Shown: piece by piece, positions 36,087 to 45,632 of the stretch
Layout: each line of letters begins with the position of its first letter
Position numbering within the stretch: the first letter of the stretch is position 1
Source of the DNA: Roseovarius sp.
Lineage (GTDB): Bacteria; Pseudomonadota; Alphaproteobacteria; Rhodobacterales; Rhodobacteraceae
Reading direction: 5' to 3'
Assembly: GCA_021775255.1 (NCBI GenBank)
Contig: JAJFIA010000006.1
Span: 1 to 64,000 of the forward strand
DNA length: 64,000 nt
Notes under the pieces: model-generated
What the model saw: only the letters and a program-made list of their open reading frames with translations
Told to the model about the DNA's origin: nothing
Database searches by the model: none
Position numbers and translations under genes: made by a program

Positions 36087-37886
36087 TCAGGTATCCGGAT
36101 TGCCGCCGGTGAATTGCAGCCGGGCAAGGCGGGCATAAAGCCCGTCTTCGGCCACAAGGCTGTCATGGCTACCTTCGGCGACAATCCGGCCCTGATCCAT
36201 GACGATGATGCGATCGGCCTTCTTCACCGTCGCCAGCCGGTGCGCCACGATGATGGTGGTGCGGGTTTTGGCCAGGGCATCCACGGCCATTTGCACCGCG
36301 CGTTCGCTTTCGGCATCAAGCGCCGAGGTGGCCTCGTCCAGCAGCAGCACCGGTGCATCGCGCAAAATCGCGCGGGCAATGGCGATGCGTTGCTTTTGTC
36401 CGCCGGAAAGCATCACCCCGCGCTCGCCCACGTTACTGTCATAGCCTTCGGGCAGGGCGGTGATGAAATCATGCGCAGCGGCGGCTTTTGCGGCCTCCTC
36501 CACTTCGGCATCCGTGGCCTCAAGGCGGCCAAAGCGGATGTTGTCGCGGGCGGAGGCGGCAAAAATCACCGGGTCTTGCGGCACCAGCGCCAGAGCTTTG
36601 CGGAAATCGGCCCGCGCCATTTGGTTGAGGGCAATGCCATCAAGGGTGATGCGGCCCTTTGCCGGGTCATAAAACCGCTGAATGAGCTGAACAATGGTGG
36701 TTTTGCCCGCCCCCGACGGGCCGACAAGCGCCACGGTTTCGCCGGGCTTGATGCTCAGGCTGAAATCCGCAAGCGCGGATGTATCGGGCCGCGAGGGATA
36801 GGTGAAATCCACCGCCTCAAAATTGATCGCACCGGTGACCGGGCGGGGCAGGGCCACAGGCGCTGCCGGATCAAGCACCTGATCCTTGGCATGGAGCAGC
36901 TCAATCAGCCGTTCGGTGGCCCCGGCGGCGCGTTGCAGCTCTCCCCAGATTTCCGACAATGCGGCGACCCCGCCGGCCACCATCACCGACAGGATCACAA
37001 ACTGCACCAGAGTGCCGGCGCTCATGCCGCCTGTGCGCACATCGCGCGCACCGACCCACAGCACGCCGACAACCCCGGCAAATACCAGAAAGATCACAAT
37101 CACCGTCATCACCGCGCGCACGGTGATGCGGGTTTTGGCGGCGTCATAGCTTTGCTCGGTTACCTCGGCGAAATCGCGGCGGCTGGCATCTTCATGGGTA
37201 AAGGCCTGCACGGTTTGCACGCTGAGCAGCGCCTCGGATGCCTTGCCCGAGCTTTCGGCAATCCAATCCTGATTTACCCGGCTGAGCTTGCGCAAGCGCC
37301 GCCCCAAAACCAGAATCGGCACGATCACCAGCGGCACGATCAGCAGGACCAGCCCGGTAAGCTTGGCCGAGGTCAGCAGCATCAGCACCAGACCGCCGAG
37401 AAATATCAGCAGATTGCGCAGGGCGATTGAAACCGACGAGCTGATTACCGACAGAATGAGCGTGGTATCTGTGGTGATCCGGCTAAGGATTTCACCGGTC
37501 ATCAGGCGTTCGTAATAGGCCGGACTCATGCCAATGATGCGGGCAAACACGGCCTTGCGGATATCGGCCACAACCCGCTCGCCCAGACGGGTGACCAATG
37601 CATAGCGCAGCCCGGTGCCCAGCGCCAAAGCGGCCGCAATGCCCAGGGCGGCGATGAAATATAGATCAAGGATATTGCCATTTTCAGCCCCGAAATTGTC
37701 AATCACCCGGCGCACCGCCAGCGGCAGCGTCAAAGACACGCTCGCCGTCAGGATCAAGGCTGCCAATGCGCCAAGAACAAGCCGCTTATAGGGCGTAAGA
37801 AAGGGCCAGAGCGCGGCAAGCGTGCCAATGCGCCTTGATTTTTCGCGGTCTCGGATATCTGTGTTGTTTCCGGCTCTGCCCGCCAT
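36087..37886 (-). CDS. ABC exporter, fused permease and ATPase
   Basis: A 599-residue MsbA-type half-transporter. Six membrane helices fill residues about 35-320. The ATPase domain has Walker A GPSGAGKTTIV, Q-loop LVPQDPVIFAA, signature LSGGQKQRIAIARAIL and Walker B VLLLDEATSALD, followed by a switch histidine in VAHRLATV. It would act as a homodimer exporting lipid, drug or peptide; the substrate cannot be told. It is alone in its transcript. Confidence 0.88.
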   Translation of the reverse strand: MAGRAGNNTDIRDREKSRRIGTLAALWPFLTPYKRLVLGALAALILTASVSLTLPLAVRRVIDNFGAENGNILDLYFIAALGIAAALALGTGLRYALVTRLGERVVADIRKAVFARIIGMSPAYYERLMTGEILSRITTDTTLILSVISSSVSIALRNLLIFLGGLVLMLLTSAKLTGLVLLIVPLVIVPILVLGRRLRKLSRVNQDWIAESSGKASEALLSVQTVQAFTHEDASRRDFAEVTEQSYDAAKTRITVRAVMTVIVIFLVFAGVVGVLWVGARDVRTGGMSAGTLVQFVILSVMVAGGVAALSEIWGELQRAAGATERLIELLHAKDQVLDPAAPVALPRPVTGAINFEAVDFTYPSRPDTSALADFSLSIKPGETVALVGPSGAGKTTIVQLIQRFYDPAKGRITLDGIALNQMARADFRKALALVPQDPVIFAASARDNIRFGRLEATDAEVEEAAKAAAAHDFITALPEGYDSNVGERGVMLSGGQKQRIAIARAILRDAPVLLLDEATSALDAESERAVQMAVDALAKTRTTIIVAHRLATVKKADRIIVMDQGRIVAEGSHDSLVAEDGLYARLARLQFTGGNPDT

Positions 37887-37986
37887 GGATAACCCCCTGG
37901 TATGAGTGACGTGCGTTCTTGCCGGTGCAAACCAGCCGGGTCAAGGGGGTAGTTGCGCGCAGGCCGCGCCCAGATAGGGAAATCAC

Positions 37987-38060
37987 TGGAGCGGGTAGCG
38001 GGAATCGAACCCGCACCTTAAGCTTGGAAGGCTCTTATGATACCATTTCACCATACCCGC
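37987..38060 (-). tRNA. tRNA-Gly (TCC)
   Basis: A 74-base cloverleaf with encoded CCA on the minus strand. The acceptor GCGGGTA pairs with TACCCGC, the D-arm contains GGTGAAATGGTATC, the anticodon loop CTTCCAA gives TCC, and the T-arm is GGTTCGATTCC. Its 5' half has a 25/29 match at 45775-45803, beyond the amine gene block. Confidence 0.95.
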
Positions 38061-38318
38061 TCAACAGAATTGTCACCTATTTCATAGCAATTCGGACGTC
38101 AAGCGCATGAACGGTTCCGGTCGGGCTGCGCGGCTCAGTTCAAGGCGGCAAACGGCCCAAACCGGGCCTTCGCCCGAATGTTGGGTTTTGAAAGGTTTTG
38201 CCCCGCCCGTGACCGGCAGCTCATGAGAATGACCCGCTGACAGACAGACGCGCACCATGTCGGTTGGTTGGCTAAGGCTTTTGCGCCCTACCTGAATCAG
38301 GCAAAAATGCAAACCGCA
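38061..38318. other. Non-coding spacer between tRNA-Gly and the LysR gene
   Basis: A 258-base stretch with no convincing gene. The minus strand keeps an open frame of 76 codons (38082-38312) with no recognisable domain. I regard it as decayed sequence. Confidence 0.4.
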
Positions 38319-39281
38319 TTAAGTGCGGTCTACGGACGCTGATCCGATTTCCCCCACATGCCTGGCAATCTGTTGCGTCAATGTCTGTTTGCACAGATGC
38401 GCGATAGCCATTGGCAGGTTTTGCAGCTCGCCCTTTCGCGCGACCGTGGTCAATGTGCGGGACAGGCCAACCACGGGCAGTTCCATCAGCCGCAGGTTCA
38501 TGTTTTCCACCATGCCATCAATCAAAAGGGTAGGTGTCAGCAGGCTGAAGCCCAGCCCGGCGGATACGCAGGATGTCACCATGCTGGATCGGTCGGCCTG
38601 AATGACCTTGTCCGGCTCAAACCGCAGACGGCGGAGGTGCTGAGCAATCTGGCGGCCCACATTGGTTGTGTCCCCGAACCGCACCAGCGGCAGATTACGT
38701 TGAATTGCCTCAAGGCTTTCGGTGGGGCCCGCAAATCCGTCCGGCAACACCAGCAGGTAATCTTCCTTCAGGATATGGTGTCGTTCCAACCCGTCCATGT
38801 CCAGAAAAGGGTTGGAGGTGATGGCAAGATCGGCCTGTTTTGTCCGCAGCAGGTGTTCGTGATTCCCGCTTTGGCCTGCGAAAAGCGTGATGTCCTCAAC
38901 CCCGTAATCATCCTGCGCCATGCTCACCAGCGAGGGCGTCAGGGTGGTGGCGACCGAGGCCTGTATACCGACTCGCAGCAAGCTGATTGAAGCCTGCCGC
39001 ACCTGCCGCAGTTCGGATTCCATATCCGCCAGCGCGTGCAGGATTTTCTGCGCACGGTTATGCAGGCGCCGACCCGCATGAGTCAGATGCGAGGGCCGGA
39101 CACTGCGGTCAATCAACTTGGTACCAAAGGCTTTTTCCAGCGCAGCAATGTGCTGCGAGGCGGCCGGTTGCGACAGGCCCAGAAGGCGGGCACCTGATCG
39201 CATCTGGCCGGTTTCAGCCACGGCAATCAGGACTTCCAGAGAACGGATCAGACCGGGTGAAAGTGTGCGGCGGTCAAGCAT
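38319..39281 (-). CDS. LysR-type transcriptional regulator
   Basis: A 320-residue regulator with an N-terminal winged HTH (GQMRSGARLLGLSQPAASQH, about 24-43) and a C-terminal effector-binding domain similar to periplasmic binding proteins. It is divergent from mttB with 80 bases between the starts, and a T-N11-A dyad lies in that gap, so it probably controls the mttB-FAD/GcvT operon in response to a methylated amine or a related metabolite. The effector is not known. Confidence 0.88.
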   Translation of the reverse strand: MLDRRTLSPGLIRSLEVLIAVAETGQMRSGARLLGLSQPAASQHIAALEKAFGTKLIDRSVRPSHLTHAGRRLHNRAQKILHALADMESELRQVRQASISLLRVGIQASVATTLTPSLVSMAQDDYGVEDITLFAGQSGNHEHLLRTKQADLAITSNPFLDMDGLERHHILKEDYLLVLPDGFAGPTESLEAIQRNLPLVRFGDTTNVGRQIAQHLRRLRFEPDKVIQADRSSMVTSCVSAGLGFSLLTPTLLIDGMVENMNLRLMELPVVGLSRTLTTVARKGELQNLPMAIAHLCKQTLTQQIARHVGEIGSASVDRT

Positions 39282-39293
39282 TGGATCATCCTT

Positions 39294-39314
39294 AGTATAA
39301 AAATTCCTGATACT
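39294..39314. promoter_or_regulatory. Candidate LysR operator upstream of mttB
   Basis: AGTAT at 39294-39298 and ATACT at 39310-39314 form a 5+11+5 dyad, exactly the T-N11-A arrangement bound by LysR-type regulators. It lies 13 bases upstream of the LysR start and 48 bases before the mttB start. Confidence 0.6.
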
Positions 39315-39361
39315 GTGAAGATTTGCTTGGCGCAGGTCAATCCTGCTGCGAGGCTGACCTC

Positions 39362-40891
39362 ATGGAACAAAACCGCAGAACCGGACGCCGCAGGAAAACA
39401 ATGCTTGCCAAGGAGGCAGAGCCTCAGGCGCCATACATCCTGCGAAAACTCTCGACCTTCAATGTCCTGAGTGAAGCCGGGCTTGCGCAGATTGAGGCCA
39501 ATGCCGATCGCATTCTTGCTCAGACCGGCATGGAATTTCAGGATGATCCCGAAATTCTGAACATTTTTGCCGATGCGGGCTGTGATGTCTCGGATACGCG
39601 CGTGCGGTTTGCCCCTGGCTTTTGCAGAAACACAATAACGGCCACCGCCCCGGCTGAATTTACACAGCACGCGCGAAATCCGGCGAATAACCTGCTGCTT
39701 GGCGGCGATGCGACGGTGTTGTGCCCCTCGTGGGGGCCGCCATTCGTGCATGATCTGGATCGGGGGCGGCGCTATGCCTCTTATGCCGATTTTGTTGATC
39801 TGGTGAAACTTCATCATACCCTGCCCTGGCTGCATCACTCCGGTGGCGTGGTCTGTGAACCGGTCGACCTGCCAGCCAATAAACGGCATCTGGACATGCT
39901 TTATGCCCATATCCGCCATTCGGACCGTGCCTTTATGGGGGCCTTTATCGGGGCTGAGCGTGCGGGACATGCCATTGATATGGCCCGCATTCTGTTTGGT
40001 GCGGAATTCGTGGCTGAAAATCCGGTGCTCTACTGCGTGTCCAACACCAATGCGCCGCTGGTCATGGACAGCCACATGTCCGGGGCATTGAAGACCTATG
40101 CGCGCGCGGGTCAGCCGGTGGCCTGCACGCCCTGGGTGTTGACCGGTGCCATGTCGCCCACCACGGTGGCGGGCACGCTGGCGCAGGTATTGGCCGAGAC
40201 CATGGCGGCAATGACCCTTGTGCAGCTTGTTGCTCCCGGTGCGCCCTGTCTGATGGGCTGTTTCGCGTCGACCATGTCGATGAAATCCGGTGCCCCGACC
40301 TTTGGCACGCCCGAGGCGGGCCTGATGGTACTGGCTGCCGGACAACTGGCGCGGCGGCTTGGGGTGCCGCTGCACACTGTTGGCACGTTGAGTGCGTCGA
40401 AAATTCCGGATGCCCAAAGCCAGCAAGAGGCCGCCTGGGGCCTTTTGATGTCGATGTTTGCCGGCGCGAACCTGATCAATCACGCGACCGGCTGGCTGGA
40501 GGGCGGGCTTGTCACATCGTTCGAAAAGACAATCCTTGACCACGACCTTTGTGGCAAGGCCGCACGGTTCTTTGACGGGATAGACCTGAGCGAGAACGCC
40601 CAGGCCATGGAGGCCATTGCCAGCACCGGACCGGGGCAGCATTTTCTCGGATCCGAGCACACCCAGGCCAATTTCATGTCCGCGCTGTTCCGCCCCTGGA
40701 CGCCGGACAATAATTCCTTCGAACAATGGAACGCCGCGGGTGCACAGGATGCCGCGACACGGGCCAATGCGATCTGGAAAGAGCGGCTGGAAATCTATCA
40801 GGATCCCGGCCTTGACCGGGATATCGACGCAGAGTTGCAGAATTACATCGCGCAGCGTAAGGCCGAAAAACCGGATCAGGACTATTTCTGA
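39362..40891 (+). CDS. MttB-family methyltransferase (non-pyrrolysine)
   Basis: Homologue of trimethylamine methyltransferase, 509 residues. It reads straight through without an in-frame amber codon, so it belongs to the non-pyrrolysine group, some of whose members demethylate glycine betaine, proline betaine or carnitine with a corrinoid partner. The Shine-Dalgarno GAGG at 39350-39353 selects ATG 39362. No corrinoid protein gene is visible nearby. It overlaps the next gene by one base (TGATG). The substrate is inferred to be a quaternary amine because two FAD/GcvT demethylases follow. Confidence 0.82.
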   Translation: MEQNRRTGRRRKTMLAKEAEPQAPYILRKLSTFNVLSEAGLAQIEANADRILAQTGMEFQDDPEILNIFADAGCDVSDTRVRFAPGFCRNTITATAPAEFTQHARNPANNLLLGGDATVLCPSWGPPFVHDLDRGRRYASYADFVDLVKLHHTLPWLHHSGGVVCEPVDLPANKRHLDMLYAHIRHSDRAFMGAFIGAERAGHAIDMARILFGAEFVAENPVLYCVSNTNAPLVMDSHMSGALKTYARAGQPVACTPWVLTGAMSPTTVAGTLAQVLAETMAAMTLVQLVAPGAPCLMGCFASTMSMKSGAPTFGTPEAGLMVLAAGQLARRLGVPLHTVGTLSASKIPDAQSQQEAAWGLLMSMFAGANLINHATGWLEGGLVTSFEKTILDHDLCGKAARFFDGIDLSENAQAMEAIASTGPGQHFLGSEHTQANFMSALFRPWTPDNNSFEQWNAAGAQDAATRANAIWKERLEIYQDPGLDRDIDAELQNYIAQRKAEKPDQDYF

Positions 40892-43257
40892 TGGGCCGGG
40901 TGCTGATCATCGGTGGCGGGGCGACAGGCCTTAGTCTGGCCTATCATCTGGCCAAACGCGGGGCGGATGACGTGATCGTGCTGGAGCGCAATCAGCTTAC
41001 ATCGGGCACCTCATGGCACGCGGCAGGGATTGTCGGGCCATTGCGGGCCACACCGAACATGACACGTCTGGCCATGGCCGCGCTTGAGGTTTTCCCGGAA
41101 CTGGAAGCCATAACCGGCATGTCCACCGGCTACAGACGCACCGGGGGTTATTGGCTGGCGCGTGAGGCGGCGCGGCTGGATGAATTGCACCGGATTGCCG
41201 ATCTGGGGATCACGCAGGGCCTTTCGCCCCGGATGATCGGCACGGCGGAGGTGCCGCTGCCGATGCTTGATCTCTCGGGGCATGTTGGTGCCATGCATGT
41301 GCCCGAAGATGGCAATGTGAATCCGGTTGATTTATGCATGGCCTATGCAAGTGCTGCGCGGGATCGCGGTGCCGTGATCAAAGAAGCTGTGCAGGTGGAA
41401 CGGCTGTTGACCGGGCGGGGCCGCATCACAGGTGTGGCGCTGGCGGATGGCACCGAGATTGACGCCGGTTGCGTGGTGATCGCCACCGGTGCGTGGTCAC
41501 GCGGACTGGCGCAAACAGCAGGCGTGGCACTGCCTTTGCAAGCGGTTGAGCACATGTATGTCGTCACCGAACCCATGCCGGGTTTGCCGCAGCCATTTCC
41601 AGTGATCCGCGATCTTGACCGCGGCATCTATCTCAAAGGTGACGCGGGCAAACTGGTTATCGGCGGGTTTGAGCCAAACGCCAAATGCTGGGATGCCTAC
41701 GGCCCCGAAGCGGACCGCCCCTTTCTGGAGATGGCCGAGGATTGGGATCAGTTCGCGCCCTTCATGCAGGCCGCACTGGATCTCTGCCCGGCACTGGAAA
41801 CCATCGGCATTCAGCACTTTATGAATGGCCCTGAGAGCTTTACCACAGACACAAGGCCCCTGATTGGGGAAACCCCGGTTGACGGGTTGTTCGTTGCCGC
41901 CGGGATGAATTCGGTCGGCGTCATGTCCTCGGCGGGGATTGGCCGGGCGCTTGCCGACTGGATCACCGACGGCCACCCTTCAATGGATATGTGGGAGGTC
42001 GACATGGCCCGTGTGGACCCGCAGGCGGCACAGCCAGAGCATCTTGCCGCGCGGATGCACGAAGCGGTCTCAGATGTGTTTGCCCTGCATTGGCCTTACA
42101 AACAGCCCCGGGCCGGGCGCGGCTTGCGCAAATCCGCGCTGCATGATCACTGGGCGGCTGCGGGCGCTCATTTTGGTGTCACCGCCGGTTGGGAACGCGG
42201 GCTTTGGTATGGCGCGCCACATCCCTATTCGGTTGGCGCACAAGGCTGGTGGCCGGTCGCCGAAGCAGAGGCGGCGGTGATGGCAGAGGGCACAGCACTG
42301 ATTGACCTCAGCCCATTCACCAAGATCGACATCGCCGGGCCCGGCGCGGTTGGCGCGCTGAACAGGCTTTGCACTGCCGGGATTGATATCGCCATCGGCC
42401 GCGCCGTCTATACCCAAATTCTGAACCCGCGTGGCGGCATCGAGATGGACGTCACGCTTTTGCGGACCGGGCCAGAAGCGTTTCACCTGACATCCGGCGC
42501 GGCGACCCGGATGCGCGATCTTGGGGTCTTGCGACGCGCGCTGCCGGGCAGCCTTGGAATCACGGATGTGACGACAGATTTCTGCACCATCGGTGTCATG
42601 GGAGCCGGTAGCCGGCATTTGTTGACAGGTTTGGGAACGCTGCCGGTTATCCCATTTGGCCACGCTGCGCAGGCGCGGATTGCCATGGTCAACTGCCGCG
42701 CCACGCGGGTTAGCTTTGTTGGCGAACTGGGCTGGGAACTGACTGTTGCCAATGCCGACGCGCCGGCGCTTTTTGACGTATTGCTGAACGCTGGCGCCAA
42801 ACCGCTTGGGCATTTCGCGCTGGAGGGTTGTCGGCTTGAGAAGGCTTTCAGACATTGGGGTCATGAGTTGGGACCAGAGGTTACGCCGCTTGAGGCAGGC
42901 TTGGGATTTACAATCGACTGGAGCAAGGATTTCACTGGCAAGGCCGCGCTGGACAAACAGCGTACAGACGGCCTGCGCCAGCGTCTGGTTCTATTGCAAA
43001 TCGAGGGCAACGCGCTGATGCTTCACGATGAACCGGTTTACGAGGCAGGCTGCCTCGTGGGGTTGACGAGCTCGGGCGGGCGCGGGCCGCGCACCGGTCT
43101 GTCATTATGCTTTGCCATGGTGAAAACCGCCCTGGGCGAAACACTGGCCCAAACCTGTAAGCGCGCGTTCACGGTTCAGGTTGCCGGGCAACGCTACCGG
43201 GCCAAACCGCTGCTCCGCCCCCCATTTGACCCGACAGGCGAAAGGATGCGCGCATGA
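40891..43257 (+). CDS. FAD-dependent oxidoreductase / GcvT fusion (dimethylglycine dehydrogenase-like) 1
   Basis: A 788-residue two-part protein: an N-terminal DAO-type FAD domain (RVLIIGGGATGLSLAYHL; about 1-375) and a C-terminal GcvT-like aminomethyltransferase domain that passes the released C1 unit to tetrahydrofolate. H43 in SGTSWHAAG corresponds to the histidine that is covalently flavinylated in dimethylglycine dehydrogenase. It follows mttB and overlaps the next paralogue by 4 bp. Substrate could be dimethylglycine, sarcosine or another N-methyl amino acid. Confidence 0.85.
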   Translation: MGRVLIIGGGATGLSLAYHLAKRGADDVIVLERNQLTSGTSWHAAGIVGPLRATPNMTRLAMAALEVFPELEAITGMSTGYRRTGGYWLAREAARLDELHRIADLGITQGLSPRMIGTAEVPLPMLDLSGHVGAMHVPEDGNVNPVDLCMAYASAARDRGAVIKEAVQVERLLTGRGRITGVALADGTEIDAGCVVIATGAWSRGLAQTAGVALPLQAVEHMYVVTEPMPGLPQPFPVIRDLDRGIYLKGDAGKLVIGGFEPNAKCWDAYGPEADRPFLEMAEDWDQFAPFMQAALDLCPALETIGIQHFMNGPESFTTDTRPLIGETPVDGLFVAAGMNSVGVMSSAGIGRALADWITDGHPSMDMWEVDMARVDPQAAQPEHLAARMHEAVSDVFALHWPYKQPRAGRGLRKSALHDHWAAAGAHFGVTAGWERGLWYGAPHPYSVGAQGWWPVAEAEAAVMAEGTALIDLSPFTKIDIAGPGAVGALNRLCTAGIDIAIGRAVYTQILNPRGGIEMDVTLLRTGPEAFHLTSGAATRMRDLGVLRRALPGSLGITDVTTDFCTIGVMGAGSRHLLTGLGTLPVIPFGHAAQARIAMVNCRATRVSFVGELGWELTVANADAPALFDVLLNAGAKPLGHFALEGCRLEKAFRHWGHELGPEVTPLEAGLGFTIDWSKDFTGKAALDKQRTDGLRQRLVLLQIEGNALMLHDEPVYEAGCLVGLTSSGGRGPRTGLSLCFAMVKTALGETLAQTCKRAFTVQVAGQRYRAKPLLRPPFDPTGERMRA

Positions 43258-45632
43258 CAAAGGTGCAGGTTTTGATCATTGGTGGCGGGGTCATGGGCGT
43301 CTCGTTGATGTATCATCTGGTCAAGGCCGGCTGGTCCGACGTGCTGCTGGTCGAGAAAAACGACCTCACACATGGCTCGACCTGGCACGCGGCAGGGCTG
43401 TGTACGCATTTCGCCCATAATCCGACAATTCAGGAATTGCGCGCCACTTCGGTGCGGCTCTACCGCGATGTTTTGCCTGAGGAGACCGGGCGCGACTGCG
43501 GCTTTCACCGGTCCGGTGCGATGCGCATCACCCGCAACCCTGATCGGATGGACGAGTTTCGCCATGTGGCCGGGCTTTCGGATTTTACCGGTTATCCGCT
43601 TGAAATCCTAACCCCGGAAAGGATCGCGGAGCTGCACCCTTTGATCAGGCTCGACGGGTTGTCAGGCGGGATATATGAGCCTGATGACGGCCATGTAGAC
43701 CCCTCACTGGCGACCAATGCCATGGCCGAGGTCGCCCGCAAAGGCGGCGGGCAGATTTGGCGCAACTGTGCGGTGACAGGGATGCGGCAACAGGCTGAGG
43801 GCTGGCGCGTCGAGACTCAGAAGGGTGAGGTTGAAGCCACGCATATCGTTAATGCGGCAGGCACATGGGGCTGGGAAATCGGCCATATGATGGGGCTGAA
43901 CATCCCGTCTGTTCCGGTTTTGCATCAATATCTTGTCACCGACACGGTTGGTGCTGTCCGAGATCGCATCGCCGAAGGCCTGCCGGAACTGCCGATGATC
44001 CGTGACCCCGAAGAAAGCTGGTATGTGCGGCAGGAACGCGACGGGCTTATCCTCGGCCCCTATGAGAAAGAGCCGCAGGTCTGGTCCGTGGATGGCGTCC
44101 CGCCCGGTTTCGGCGCGGATCTGATGCCGCCGGATCTGGATCGGGTTGAACATATCATCATGGCGGCGATAGCGCGAATACCCGCGCTGGAAACTGGCGG
44201 GGTCAAATCTGTCATCAACGGCCCGATCACCTTTACGCCCGATGCCAACCCGCTGATTGGGCCTGCCCGGGGTTTGCAGAACGCATGGCTGCTGACCGGG
44301 TCGTCAATGGGCGTGATGGAGGGGGGCGGCGCAGGCTGGTTCCTGGCCCACTGGATGACCCATGGAGCGCCGCCGATGGATGCGCTGGCGGTTGACAGCC
44401 GCCGGTTCGGATCCTGGGCGGATCGCGATTACCGTGTGGCCAAGGCGATTGAGAGTTTCGGCCTGCAGTTTGGTGTGTATTACCCCCATGAGGAGCGCCC
44501 CGCCGGGCGCGGCCTGCGTTTGTCACCGCTGCATGATCTGATGGTGGAACGCGGCGCGGTGATGGGGGCGCTGCATGGGTGGGAACGACCCAACTGGTTT
44601 TCGGCCACCTCCCATAAAACGGCAAATGAAACCTTCCACCGGGCAAACTGGTTCACCCCTGTCGCCTCAGAGGTCACATGCGCAACAACCCGTGTAGCCA
44701 TGGCCGATCTGTCGGTTTTTTCCAAATTTGATGTCTTTGGGCCTGACATCGCGGTTTTCCTTGAGGCACTTGGCGCAAACCATGCGCCCCGGCCCGGCCG
44801 CATTGGCCTGACCCATGCGCTAACGCCGGCAGGCGGGGTTCTGTCGGAATTTACCGTGACCCGCCTCAGCGAAAACAGCGCCTATCTCACCTCAGCCGCG
44901 GCCGCCGAAGAGATCAACCTTGATCTTTTGCACAACCGCGCCGGTGGGTTCAACCTTGAGATCGCGAATGTCACGGAAGACTTCGCGGTGATTGGTGTCA
45001 TGGGGCCTCAGGCGGCTGCCATTTTGCCAGAGCTGAGCGATATGCCGTGGCTGACTGCGCGCGAAACGAAACTAGCAGACATCCCAGTCCGCGCTCTGCG
45101 GGCCTCTTATATTGGCGAATCCGGTTGGGAATTGCATGTCCCACGCGCTAACGCCGTTCGGCTTTTTACCGTGCTGGAACAGGCCGCGCAGCCCTGCGGC
45201 CTTGGCTTTTACGGGGCCTACGCCGCCAATTCCATGCGCCTGGAAAAGGGCTATCGCGGCTGGGGCAGTGATCTGACAACCGAGCGCAGCCCGCTTGAAG
45301 CAGGGCTGACCGCCTTTGTCCGCCCCACCCTGCGGAATGCTCTTGTCCGCGAAACTTCCTGGGATATGGTCTTGCTTGAAATTGCGGCGGGGGAGGCCGA
45401 TCCGTTCCACGCGCACACGCTTTGGCAGGATGGTCGGCCGGTTGGGATCGTCACCTCGGGGGCCTATGGCCACCGCACCGGCAAAGTGCTGGCACTTGCC
45501 TATCTGCAAGAAGCCCCGGCCCGGGAAGGCCTGACCGTTTCGATCCTTGGACAGCACCGGGCCGCGACCATACTTCGCCAGCCGCCATTTGATCCGGAAA
45601 ATACCCGCCTGAAAACCCGAGGCACAATATGA
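43254..45632 (+). CDS. FAD-dependent oxidoreductase / GcvT fusion 2
   Basis: A 792-residue paralogue of the preceding protein, with the same layout: FAD motif VLIIGGGVMGVSLMYHL, the flavinylation-type histidine H46 in HGSTWHAAG, an FAD-domain core to about 375, then a GcvT part (LGFYGAYAANSMRLEKGYRG, AGLTAFVRP). The two together suggest successive demethylations, for example dimethylglycine then sarcosine, starting after the MttB step. It is the last gene of the operon; the following 255 bases contain no gene. Confidence 0.85.
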   Translation: MTKVQVLIIGGGVMGVSLMYHLVKAGWSDVLLVEKNDLTHGSTWHAAGLCTHFAHNPTIQELRATSVRLYRDVLPEETGRDCGFHRSGAMRITRNPDRMDEFRHVAGLSDFTGYPLEILTPERIAELHPLIRLDGLSGGIYEPDDGHVDPSLATNAMAEVARKGGGQIWRNCAVTGMRQQAEGWRVETQKGEVEATHIVNAAGTWGWEIGHMMGLNIPSVPVLHQYLVTDTVGAVRDRIAEGLPELPMIRDPEESWYVRQERDGLILGPYEKEPQVWSVDGVPPGFGADLMPPDLDRVEHIIMAAIARIPALETGGVKSVINGPITFTPDANPLIGPARGLQNAWLLTGSSMGVMEGGGAGWFLAHWMTHGAPPMDALAVDSRRFGSWADRDYRVAKAIESFGLQFGVYYPHEERPAGRGLRLSPLHDLMVERGAVMGALHGWERPNWFSATSHKTANETFHRANWFTPVASEVTCATTRVAMADLSVFSKFDVFGPDIAVFLEALGANHAPRPGRIGLTHALTPAGGVLSEFTVTRLSENSAYLTSAAAAEEINLDLLHNRAGGFNLEIANVTEDFAVIGVMGPQAAAILPELSDMPWLTARETKLADIPVRALRASYIGESGWELHVPRANAVRLFTVLEQAAQPCGLGFYGAYAANSMRLEKGYRGWGSDLTTERSPLEAGLTAFVRPTLRNALVRETSWDMVLLEIAAGEADPFHAHTLWQDGRPVGIVTSGAYGHRTGKVLALAYLQEAPAREGLTVSILGQHRAATILRQPPFDPENTRLKTRGTI

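Noticed and set aside
38082..38312. Open frame of 76 codons on the minus strand between tRNA-Gly and the LysR gene
   Set aside because: No recognisable domain, no convincing ribosome-binding site, and the composition looks like decayed spacer. I list the region as non-coding.
39362..40891. Pyrrolysine-containing trimethylamine methyltransferase
   Set aside because: No in-frame TAG is found along the gene, so it is a non-pyrrolysine MttB homologue and trimethylamine use is not implied.
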